A stretch of DNA of 50,829 nucleotides, taken from positions 1 to 50,829 of the forward strand of contig JASMJM010000143.1 in assembly GCA_030749725.1 (NCBI GenBank), written 5' to 3'. The notes beneath the pieces are model-generated. The model saw only the letters and a program-made list of their open reading frames with translations. It was not told the origin of the DNA and did not search any database. Position 1 is the stretch's first letter. Each line of letters begins with the position of its first letter. Shown here piece after piece: positions 42,216 to 50,829 of this stretch. Source of the stretch: Pseudomonadales bacterium. GTDB taxonomy: Bacteria > Pseudomonadota > Gammaproteobacteria > Pseudomonadales > Azotimanducaceae. Both the position numbers and the translations under genes were made by a program.

Positions 42216-44580
42216 ATGGAGAGGCCCTTCCCAGCCTATGCAGGCGATGATCCCTATATCTTCGTAAGTTACTCCCACGAAGACAGTGATGTCGTGTTTC
42301 CCGAAATCCAGTGGTTAAAGGATCAGGACTGCAATATCTGGTATGACGAAGGGATTGTACCGGGTGCCGAATGGACGGATGAACTGGGCAAAGCCATCGA
42401 AGAAGCGGATCGATTCCTGTTCTTCGTCACACCGAATTCGGTGGCATCCCAGTACTGTCGTGATGAACTGAGCTTTGCCCTTAATCACAGAAAGAAGACA
42501 CTGATCGTATACCTTGCCAAGACCGAACTCCCGACAGGGCTGGAACTGTCCATTGGATCAAGACAGGCGATCTTGAAGTATGAACTGCGGGAGCAGGACT
42601 ATAGGGACAAGCTTTTAGCCAGCATCGCTGGTGACATCCAAGTAGACACTGTCGCGCCCGTGCTCAATGAGAAAAGAAGTTCAATAGCGGCTGTCCTTGG
42701 GATTGCTCTGTTGGTCAGCATTGGCGGTTGGTTTCTCTATATTGGTATTGGACCTGAATCAGCGATCGAAGAGTCGCTCACAGATAGGGAGCTGTCGGCT
42801 AACGATCCAACTGCGCCGGTCACGCCGGGGCTGGGTCAAGACCAACGACCAGGGATTGCCGTGCTGCCGTTTCTCAATATGAGCGACGATCCATCCAACG
42901 AGTATTTCAGCGATGGCATTTCCGAGGAAATACTCAATGCACTGGTGAAGACCAACCAGCTGCCGGTAATCGCCAGGACCTCTTCCTTTCAGTTCAGGGG
43001 CCAATCTGCCCGTTCAGAAAATCGGTGCACAACTGAACGTGAGTCATTTGCTGGAGGGCAGCGTTCGTAGGTCAGGGAATCTGGTACGTGTCACGGCACA
43101 GCTGATCGATACGGCGAGCGGCACTCATCTTTGGTCCGATCGATACGATGGTGATCTCAGCGACATATTTGCCTTGCAGGACGAAATCGCCGGGAAAGTC
43201 GTGGCTCAAGTCGGGATCGCGATAGGTAGGGACGCCACTCACCTCGTGTCAGAACAACGTAGGCCCGCGAATGCGGAAGCTCACGAACTCTATCTTCAAG
43301 CGCTCTATTTCAGTAAATCGGGTAATCCGTACGAAGTTGAGAAGGCGATTCCCTTGTTTCAGCAGGCGGTGGCGCTCGATCCCGAGTTTGCTGATGCATG
43401 GGCTGAGCTTGGGGCAACATACTTCTCCCTAAACCAGAATCTCTACATCCCCGTTCGAACCAACCCGATTGCAATCCATGCGTTTGAGACAGCGCTCGCA
43501 ATTGATCCGGAGCATGCCGGCGCAATGCTCCTCTTGGGTTATCTGAGAATCACACATGACTATGCCTGGAGTGAAGGTTTAAGTCTGATGGCACGGGCCG
43601 CTGCCCTTGCGCCACAGAATGCAGCAATACAGGGAGCGTATGGCCGCTGGCTGCGCATGACTCGGCATGAGGAAGCCGATACCATCCTGGCACGGGCGAG
43701 TCGGCTCGATCCACTCGCGTACGGTCCAATCATCGATCGAGCTACGATGATGGTACATGAGGGACAGTTTGATGAGAGTGTAGAACTCATGGAAACGGCT
43801 CTGATTCGGCACCGTGACAAATACCAAGCCAACGCTCACGTAGCGTTGTTCAACTGGGGGGCGCAGCGGCTAGACAGAGCTGAAGAGTACCTTGAACAGG
43901 CCAGAGCGATCGTCGGTTCGGATTTCGCCTCAATTCGACTGTTGGACTGGAAAATAGCAGCTGCCAGAGGTGATCTAGCCCTGGCAAATGGAATAAAAGC
44001 TGAAGTCAAGGAGCGTGCAAAACATACCCGAGTGGCCAATCTTGTAGATGCGGGAGGTGACTGGTCCCAGAGCGAGTACCTGGAGATGTTCGAGCTCGCG
44101 ATAGAGCAGCGACACGGTGAAGTCCTGATTCCGTTGCTTTACAAGCGGCACTGGATGGTGGCCAAGTCCGACTGGGATCGTCTCCAGAACAGCATACGGT
44201 TTTCAGAGGTCGAGTTTGGTAATGCAGGGGCACTGGGCGCGAATTTTCAGCGTCGTTCAAGTCAGGAAAGAGAACAGCTACTGTCGTCTGCAATTCCTGT
44301 GTCAGAGGAGACGCTGCAATCCTACACAGGTACCTTTGAACGCCAAGACGATGGCCTAACCAGGCGAGTGGTGCTAGACGGCAATCAACTTAAGTATATC
44401 CAGCCATCCGGCGAGCCCTTTCTGATGATACCCACCGGTACGCACCGATTTGGCACCCTGGAATATAAAGGCACCGTTGAGTTCATCTTGGTAGATGACA
44501 AGGTTCACGTTATGAGATGGATAGAGAGAGGAGCGCTTACTCATGACGCCGTTAAAGTTGATACGCCGAACTTACGCTGA
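42216..44580 (+). pseudogene. TIR-TM-TolB_N-like-TPR protein, frameshifted second copy
   Basis: Close paralogue of the 39171 gene with the same start (MERPFPAYAGDDP) and end (VKVDTPNLR). Residues 1-265 carry the TIR domain (with CRDEL), membrane helix and first half of the TolB_N-like domain. At 42996-43010 two bases are missing relative to copy 1 (FQFRGQNLPV becomes FQFRGQSAR), and the frame shifts. The rest continues from about 43021 to 44580 in another frame, with TPRs intact. Conservation of both halves suggests the break is recent, or a sequencing error. If split, a 295-residue TIR-TM protein could still be made. Confidence 0.85.
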
Positions 44581-45241
44581 TTGCTGACCTGTTCGTCTGT
44601 TTGTACTTATTCCTGGGTCGTGCGTAGGAAGAAGCTTCGCATCCGTCGGCTACTCCCGAAAGAAAACCACCTTGCCAATCCAGCACCAATCCTTCCTGCC
44701 GGCAGTCGCTGCATGCGATCAGAGCCAGGAGCGGTCGTTCAGTATCCTGATTTTGATTAGATTCACCCATGCGTTACTATTGACCACACAAAAAGTAAGG
44801 ATCAAGCATGGAGAGGCCATTTCCGCTAAGGGCCACAGATCCCATCATATCCAATCCCACTCAGTAGCATTGCCAAGTCCGGCTTTGCCACCTGAAGAGA
44901 TTCTTGTCTGCAACGATAGGAGGTGCCGACTACAGGTGCGATAGGGGTCGTATCGACTTCACAGGCAAGCGTGATTATTGCCAGGCCTGTCTATGAGGAC
45001 TTGCCTGCAACTACAACAATCGTGACTGCTGCGTTGGAATAGTGATTCCTAACGGTTGGCGTGATGTGCGTATAGCGCGCGCACGGAATTATTGAAAATC
45101 CTTCCTTGAGCACGGGGATTGAATATTGGCTAACTGGTGATTGAGAGATCTGGCAACAGCTTCCGTCCACCAGTTGCTGACGTTCCCTTATCTGACCCCA
45201 ACCGAATGTCGATAGCGCCCCTGCATGGCTTGTTAGCGTTT
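44581..45241. other. non-coding region with a degenerate TIR-gene remnant
   Basis: No intact gene. Positions 44581-44760 are the duplicated 3' flank of the TIR gene. At 44808 ATGGAGAGGCCATTTCCGCT resembles the TIR gene start (MERPFP), and similarity fades within about 40 bp. The remaining 350 bp up to the enolase-family gene show nothing convincing. Confidence 0.65.
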
Positions 45242-46390
45242 CTACCACTCCGCGATACTGCCATCATCATGGTGCCACAAAGGGTTTCTCCAGCGATGCC
45301 CCTGCACTGCCCGTTGCCTTACGTATTCCTCATTGATTTCAATGCCAAGCCCCGGACCGTCCGGAATGTCTATGTAGCCGTCCTCGAAGTGCATGACTTC
45401 GGGGTCGACAAGGTAATCTGTCAGGTCGTTGCTCTGATTGTAAGCGATGCCCTGACTCTGCTCCTGAATAAACGCGTTGTGCGCGGTTGCATCGACCTGC
45501 AGGCTGGCAGCGAGTGCGATCGGACCAAGAGGGCAATGGGGCGCGAGGGCCACATCCCAGGCTTCCGCCATGGAAGCGATCTTCTTGCACTCGGTGATGC
45601 CACCGGCATGGGAAAGATCGGGCTGAACAATGTCGGCGGCACCAAGGGTCAGCAGTCTCTTGAAGTCATAGCGGGAAAATAGACGCTCACCGGTCGCGAT
45701 TGGAATGTGTGTGTTGCGCCGAAGGTCCGCCATGAACTCCAGGTGCTCGGGCAAGACCGGTTCCTCGATAAAGAGCGGGCTATACGGTTCGATTGCCTTG
45801 ATGAGTACGGGTGCCATGGGGCGGTGAATCCGGCCGTGGAAGTCAACGGCGATGTCCAGGTCACTTCCCACCGCTGCGCGAATTCCTGCAACCTTGGCGG
45901 CCGCCGTTTCTACCTTGGCGATGGAGTCGACGATCTGCAGAGCTCCGGTGATCACCATCTTGGTTGCGCTGAAGCCGCTCGCGATGGCGTTCTGCGCCGA
46001 TTTCGCGATTTCCTCCGGTGTTTCTCCCCCAACCCATGCGTAGATTCGGATGCGGTCCCTGACCTTGCCACCCATCAATTGATGTATGGGCGCATCGTGG
46101 TACTTGCCCTTGATGTCCCACAGGGCTTGGTCGACACCGGCGATCGCACTCATGAGTACGGGTCCACCGCGATAGAAACTGCCGCGGTACATCGCCTGCC
46201 AATGTTGCTCAATCTGCAGCGGATCCTGACCGATCAGATAGTCGGAAAGCTCCTCCACGGCAGTGAGTACCGTGTGCGCCCGACCTTCGACGATTGGCTC
46301 TCCCCAACCGGAAATCCCTTCGTCCGTGTCAATTTTCAGAAACAGCCATCGGGGTGGAACGAGATACGGAGTAAGACGTGTGATTTTCAA
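45242..46390 (-). CDS. dgoD: D-galactonate dehydratase-like enolase-superfamily enzyme
   Basis: About 382 residues from a TTG at 46390 (LKITRLTPYLVPPRWLF), matching the length and start of DgoD. The active-site set is present: AVDFHGRIHRPMAP (Asp and His), FIEEPVLPEH (Glu), ATGERLFSRYDFK (Glu), LAPHCPLGPIALAASLQVD and FIQEQ. Members bind Mg2+ and remove water from sugar acids. The frame is open for 60 further codons upstream to an ATG at 46570, but that part has no family character. TTG lacks a clear ribosome site, so the start is uncertain. Substrate specificity inferred by similarity only. Confidence 0.87.
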   Translation of the reverse strand: MKITRLTPYLVPPRWLFLKIDTDEGISGWGEPIVEGRAHTVLTAVEELSDYLIGQDPLQIEQHWQAMYRGSFYRGGPVLMSAIAGVDQALWDIKGKYHDAPIHQLMGGKVRDRIRIYAWVGGETPEEIAKSAQNAIASGFSATKMVITGALQIVDSIAKVETAAAKVAGIRAAVGSDLDIAVDFHGRIHRPMAPVLIKAIEPYSPLFIEEPVLPEHLEFMADLRRNTHIPIATGERLFSRYDFKRLLTLGAADIVQPDLSHAGGITECKKIASMAEAWDVALAPHCPLGPIALAASLQVDATAHNAFIQEQSQGIAYNQSNDLTDYLVDPEVMHFEDGYIDIPDGPGLGIEINEEYVRQRAVQGHRWRNPLWHHDDGSIAEW

Positions 46391-46610
46391 AATAGTCTGC
46401 AGGTCAGTCGACGAAGCTGACAGAGTTGTAAAACTGCCTGGCGCGTCGTGGCCCGTGGCAAAAGCAATGCTTCTGGTGGCGAGTACTGGCCTCCTGCCAT
46501 TGGCTCTGCCCAATCGAAACACCTGTCCGGCAAAGCCCCGACCTTGACTACTTCGGAGAACGTACCGCATTCCATCACGATCCGTGGCCGAAGTTCTCGT
46601 ATGGGTGCCA

Positions 46611-47774
46611 TCATCGCGCCGCCTCAGGAACTGACAAGGTTATGTCTGGCAGTTTGCCCACATCCAGCTCCCGGTTCCGATCACCTTGAGGACACTTGAT
46701 CGTCATAGCTGCCTCTTTCGATTTCATTACGACGTTGGTACCGGGAAGTGATACCGTAATGCTGACTCTGTGTTCGCCTTGAGACAGTCCTCGGCTTCCC
46801 GGGTCGACTTCCTCCGCGCGTGCTCCCCAGCCTGGCTTGTACTTAGACTTGGGAACATGGACGTTGCATCGTGTGAATACTCGGTCACGCCCAGGTCCAT
46901 ATCAGCTCTGTCCAGGTACCCAATGACCAAAATCCGAAAGAATCGGTCGCCACGGCTGGTCGTCGACAGTTGTTTCGAAGTGGAGGAAACGTATGAACGG
47001 CTCCAACTGCTCACCCAATTCAACACGCACGTCCCTTGCTGCAACACCCAGGTAGTTCGAACCACAGTTCACGCCTACTCTCTGCCGCCCATGCAACTCA
47101 TCACCAATTACAACGTCAAACGGTTCAACCACCGTGGGTTGATCGACGACTTCCAGCATCACGTGCTTTATAAAGGGGTCACGTGGATCGTGATATGTTT
47201 GTGTGATCTCGTACTGGAAGCCTGGGCGAAAGCCCTGTTCAGGCCGAACCAGGTGGAGCGACCCACTGATCGGCTCTACTTCCAGTGGAACCTGCGTACC
47301 CCATTCGATACCGAGTAGCGTCTGAAGCCTGGCGATCGCACGTTCAAGCTGTCCGCCAACAGGGCGTCTTCTGACAATCAGCACTTTGTGTGGATCACGC
47401 CAATCTCGCCACAGCACGCCGCGGTTATTGGATGGCAGATATCCATCGACTGCGCCCTTTGCACTCCTTGCCTCGTACCGGTCACGATACCTTTCTTTTG
47501 CCCCACTAGCTCTTTCAATCCAGGTGACGTTAGCAGGAGCCAGCCCGTGATACGGCATATTACCCGTGCAACCGATGGCCGGTTCAACAACGATAAGTGC
47601 AAGAAGGCATAGCGTCTTGTAAGTCCAGCCGACCAGCGACCGCTGCAGGCAGAGCATGTACCCCCAAATGTGTTTCCCTTGTCCCGCGAAATGTGCTGAG
47701 TCTCTCATAGTGGTCATGCTCAAGACACGCCGGTTGGCCACCATAGCACATTGGTCCTGGAATGGGACAATCAA
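46611..47774 (-). pseudogene. putative lipoprotein gene interrupted by an in-frame TGA
   Basis: From the ATG at 47774 the frame encodes 290 residues to TGA 46902-46904. A better start may be 47657 (MLCLQRSLVGW), giving a lipoprotein signal ending AIGC. The product contains YLPSNNRGVLWRDWRDP and LEPFIRFLHFETTVDDQPWRP. After the TGA the same frame stays open for 96 codons to TGA 46611-46613, reading YGPGRDRVF, KYKPGWGAR and EHRVSITVSLPGT, which looks like a natural continuation. TGG to TGA (PGQS-W-YGPG) is the simplest explanation. Family not recognised. Confidence 0.6.
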
Positions 47775-48027
47775 ACGATTGCAGACTCGGGTGATCTGAA
47801 TCTCAAATTCTCGTTAGTTTTCGCTGCTCTTTCTGAAGCGGACAGGGCTGATGATAGGCATGGCGTCACCCGTTTCCCTCCTCAATTCCGTGATGACCAG
47901 CACGAATCCGATCTTTACTTATCGCGCGATCAGAGTCGCCACCCGATGCGACTCGGTTCCCGTCGGCCGTATCCGGCCCCCTCCTTTATCTCGTAGAGTG
48001 AACGGGTGATGCATGAGGATATCCTGC

Positions 48028-49428
48028 TTAGAACACGGGCGGGTAATTCTCCGATGAGACCTCGGACAGGCGCCACCAATCCTTCGTAAAAGCACCCCAC
48101 CCACCCACCAGAACCGTGCGCACTTGAGTCTTCCGGTTTTCGTGCATCCCCCCTCGAAGCACGAGGTCCAGGGGCACCCACCCCGGCTCACTCGGGCTGG
48201 GGTCGCCGACTAATTGAATCCTTCGGGTGGCGTTGGGTTTGTCAGGGTAGAGGCCGCCTTCCATGCGGTAGAACTCGAGCCCCAGCCAGATATCATCGCC
48301 CCAGAACCCTTTCCATCTCTTCCAGGGGTTGCTGCTGAGAAATCGCACCTCGATGGTTGTGAGCATCACGTCCGCCTGGCCGTCGCCATCGAAGTCGTGC
48401 TGTTCCATCCCGAGCTGGATTCTATCGTCCGACTGGAACGTGACTCCGACCTCCGATGCGAATGCGGTGCCGCCATCGGGTGTTGGCTTGCCATAGTGCA
48501 CCTCGTAGCTGGAAAGCTTCTTGGAGATGCGCCTACCCTCGAGCGAGTTGACCACGAGATCGCCGACGCCGTCGCCGTTCAGGTCGGCGAGTGAGTGCAA
48601 CACCCTCCCTGTCATGTCTCCGATGGCGAGCGAGGAGAGATCGTCAGTGTCGAAGGCCACATCGCTCGTGAAGGTCTTGGCCTTGGCGACAAACAGCCCA
48701 TGCTCGTCTTGGGTGTGAACCTCGAAGCGTTCCGCGTTCCAAAATACCAGGTCGTTGCGACCGTCCTGGTTGTAATCGATCTCGTGGACACGGCTCTGAG
48801 ACCACGGATCGTATCGATATCCGTCGGCGCCGTAGATGCGACTCATATCCGTGGCAGGGCCAATCATCACAGGATCGGCGAACGCGCCGTCGCTCATCTG
48901 GATAAACACCCAGAAGCCATCGACGTCCGGCACGACCAAGTCGTCGCGATTGTCGTCGTTCACATCACGGGTGACGTCTACGTGGCGGATTTCGCTCTCG
49001 CCAGGCGGATTGAAGTTAGAGGTAACCGCCACTAGCGGGCGTTCCATCGCCGATTTGGGATCGAACCAGCTCAAACGACCATTCTCGTAGCTAATCAGCC
49101 TGTCGCGTCCGCCAATGTTGGCCACGTCCACGAACAAGACACTCGGAGGCAGCGTGGCTTCAAGCATCGATACCCAGCCCGTGCCGTCGAATCCGAACAT
49201 GTGCAGAATACGATTGTCATTCGCATCAATGTGTACCACGGCGATTTCCGCTATATCGCCGCCGAGATAAAAGCCCGGAATCACGGTCTGACGCTTGGCA
49301 ATGCCTGTATCGAATTCGTGATATTCCAGAGAGTCGTCCTCCGCATACGCCGGCACTGCTGCCGTGAGGCCACCAAGAACCAGGATAGACAACAGACTCA
49401 GTATATTTCTAGGCTCGCCTTTGGTCAT
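48028..49428 (-). CDS. secreted FG-GAP/VCBS repeat protein
   Basis: 466 residues with a signal peptide (ILVLGGLTAAVPAYA). It has repeated calcium-loop motifs of the FG-GAP/VCBS type: DVNDDNRDDLVVPDVDG, DYNQDGRNDLVFWN, DLNGDGVGDLVVNSL and DFDGDGQADVMLTT, each a D-x-D/N-x-D-G-x-x-D pattern, spaced to form blades of a beta-propeller. Likely periplasmic or extracellular. Ligand or adhesion role unknown. It is divergent from the YejA-like gene across 283 bp. Confidence 0.88.
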   Translation of the reverse strand: MTKGEPRNILSLLSILVLGGLTAAVPAYAEDDSLEYHEFDTGIAKRQTVIPGFYLGGDIAEIAVVHIDANDNRILHMFGFDGTGWVSMLEATLPPSVLFVDVANIGGRDRLISYENGRLSWFDPKSAMERPLVAVTSNFNPPGESEIRHVDVTRDVNDDNRDDLVVPDVDGFWVFIQMSDGAFADPVMIGPATDMSRIYGADGYRYDPWSQSRVHEIDYNQDGRNDLVFWNAERFEVHTQDEHGLFVAKAKTFTSDVAFDTDDLSSLAIGDMTGRVLHSLADLNGDGVGDLVVNSLEGRRISKKLSSYEVHYGKPTPDGGTAFASEVGVTFQSDDRIQLGMEQHDFDGDGQADVMLTTIEVRFLSSNPWKRWKGFWGDDIWLGLEFYRMEGGLYPDKPNATRRIQLVGDPSPSEPGWVPLDLVLRGGMHENRKTQVRTVLVGGWGAFTKDWWRLSEVSSENYPPVF

Positions 49429-49711
49429 GGTTTGGCTCCTTTGTTTGTTGGCAACAGCCTAGCCGTAGACGACCTAATGAGACCTGAGGGAATCCTTTAG
49501 ATTGTCTTATGACTGCCACAATAATCGTGAATATGACCAGGACCAGGAAATCTACCCGTTGCCAGGTTCCCAAGCATACATCGGCTGGACGACGTGGGGC
49601 GTTAAGTGCCGACAACCCACCCAATGGCCCCCGAAAAAGTACGGACATACCCTTCACCCATCTGGTACGATCCATAATGAATTGACTTGGCAGACAGCGG
49701 ACTCGAATTGA

Positions 49712-50829
49712 TGTCGTTTTGCAAGACGTATGCGTGCAGGTTGGTTGCTTTAGGACTGACTACGCTTTTGTGGGCTTCGGCGGTAGCCGCGGATTCGCCT
49801 TCCTGTGAAGACCCGGAATACCACCACGGGATCAGTCACCTGTTGCCGCTGAAATACGGCAAAGACGCCACGCATTTCGACTACACGAACCCGAACGCGC
49901 CCAAGGGCGGCGAGATGAAGATCCCCATCGGGGGCACCTTCGACAACTACAACGCCATCATAGAAAAGGGCCGCCTTGCAGCCGGCTATTCGGTCTTGGG
50001 TGGCCTGGTTTACGACCGCCTGCTCGAGCCTTCCCTCGACGAGCCGACCAGCTACTACGGGCGTCTGGCGGAGGGAGTGGCAGTGGCCCCCGACCTTGCC
50101 TGGATCGCGTTCAAACTTCGTGACGATGCATTCTGGCACGATGGGCGACCGATCACGGTCGAAGACGTTGTCTTCAGCTACGACATGTTTAAGAAGCACG
50201 GCTCGGTTGCCCTTAGGACCGCCATCTATACCCTTGACCACGTGTTCGCATTCGGCGACAACGAGCTTTGCTTCGTGCGCAAGAAAGGGGGCGAAGTCGA
50301 CCCGACCATCAAATTTATTTTCGGCATCTTCAGCATCTTGCCCAAGCATTATTGGCAGGATCGCGACCTGTCGGTGACGACGACCGAGGCACCTCTCGGC
50401 AGCGGGCCCTATCGCCTTAAATCCGCGGATCCAGGCCGCGTACTCATCTACGAGAGAGTCAAGGGTTACTGGGGAGCGGACGTACCCATCAACAAGGGAC
50501 GCTACAATTTCGACGTGATCAAGTATGACCACTTCCGCGATGATGCGGTCATGGGCGAAGCTCACAGGGCAAACGTGGTCGACATCCGTGAGGAAGGCGT
50601 ATCGAAGAACTGGGCCACTCAGTACGACTTTCCGGCAGTCAGGGCAGGACTGTTCAAGAAAGAGCTGAGGCCGCTTTCACGTGTGGACGGTCTCTGGTGG
50701 CCCATATTCTGGAATGTCGAGCGGCCTCACCTACAGGACATTCGTGTCCGCGAGGCCCTGGGCTTGCTCTACGACTTCAAGTGGACCAACCGCATCCTGT
50801 TCTACGGCTTTTACCATACCGGGGTAAGT
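49712..50829 (+). CDS. YejA-like solute-binding protein, family 5 (3' end beyond window)
   Basis: The plus-strand frame from ATG 49712 stays open to the end of the window (372 codons). It begins with a signal peptide (LVALGLTTLLWASAVAA) and continues HGISHLLPLKYGKDATHFDY, NPNAPKGGEMKIPIGGTFDNYN, HDGRPITVEDVVFSYD, PLGSGPYRLKS and REALGLLYDFKWTNRILFYGFY. This is the microcin C/oligopeptide YejA type of SBP_bac_5, which feeds a YejBEF-type importer for peptides. The yejBEF genes would be expected just to the right. Incomplete here. Confidence 0.92.

Larger units (their letters stand above)
38575..44860 (+). repeat. roughly 3-kb tandem segmental duplication (MBL tail plus TIR-TPR gene)
   Basis: Unit 1 runs from the MBL gene tail (about 38575) through the TIR-TPR gene and its 3' flank to about 41728. 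Unit 2 starts at about 41730 with the same MBL tail and runs to about 44760. Homology includes the intergenic leaders (both contain GAACTTAACCGACTG) and the 3' flanks (GATTGCTGA, GAGCCAG, GCGGTCGT). A third, mostly lost unit starts at about 44808 with the first codons of the TIR gene. Unit 1 is intact, unit 2 is decaying. Confidence 0.9.

Noticed and set aside
46902-46904. Second selenocysteine codon
   Set aside because: Context is QS-UGA-YGPG with no redox partner Cys, and Trp fits the sequence better.
49750-50565. 271-codon open frame on the minus strand
   Set aside because: Antisense of the YejA-like gene, whose signal peptide and motifs are clear on the plus strand.

Overview
This 50.8 kb window looks like accessory DNA from a marine or host-associated proteobacterium, most likely a gammaproteobacterium. 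That assignment is inference: it rests on protein style and on a gene mix rich in LLM oxidoreductases, phytanoyl-CoA dioxygenase, a CaiB-type CoA transferase, a sulfatase, a tungsten enzyme and TIR-TPR proteins, which resembles sponge-associated and open-ocean lineages. No rRNA or tRNA gene and no CRISPR array was seen. Several genes are broken by indels or in-frame stops, so the region is either eroding or carries some assembly errors.

Layout. 1-2.1 kb: an IS110-family element truncating an ECF sigma gene, followed by a MITE-like element with perfect terminal inverted repeats. 2.2-9.4 kb: a catabolic-looking cluster (URO-D family protein, LLM monooxygenase, PhyH dioxygenase, acyl-CoA-dehydrogenase-like protein, MDR reductase, SDR, VOC protein). 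9.5-14.4 kb: an ABC-F ATPase behind a leader with competing hairpins, a small secreted protein, a repeat cluster, an internally deleted crotonase and a family 5 solute-binding protein. 14.5-19.6 kb: a MoaD-like protein, a CoA transferase, a sulfatase, a 2-hydroxyacid dehydrogenase and a VOC epimerase-like protein. 19.8-25.4 kb: a tungsten module, moeA-tupB-tupC-tupA, divergent from a tungsten aldehyde:ferredoxin oxidoreductase.

25.4-30.2 kb: a 57-bp tandem repeat, a small membrane protein, a frameshifted VTT membrane protein abutting a second truncated ECF sigma gene, then a three-gene set of two paralogous SHOCT/pentapeptide-like proteins and a DUF2089 zinc-ribbon/HTH protein. 30.2-38.9 kb: an alpha/beta hydrolase, two GNATs (one frameshifted), a ClpP-type peptidase, a probable selenocysteine-containing redoxin (UxxC), a methyltransferase, an M28 peptidase with an altered metal ligand, two MBL-fold proteins and a nitroreductase. 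38.6-45 kb: a roughly 3-kb segmental duplication of a TIR-TM-TolB_N-like-TPR gene plus the end of the preceding MBL gene, with a third 5' remnant. 45.2-50.8 kb: a galactonate-dehydratase-like enolase, a lipoprotein gene with an in-frame TGA, a secreted FG-GAP protein and the start of a YejA-like solute-binding protein that runs off the window.

The clearest joint function is tungsten: TupABC imports tungstate, MoeA and perhaps MoaD build the pterin cofactor, and the AOR uses it. The strongest candidates for something new are the UGA-containing redoxin with a SECIS-like hairpin, the SHOCT/pentapeptide-DUF2089 locus and the duplicated TIR-TPR array.
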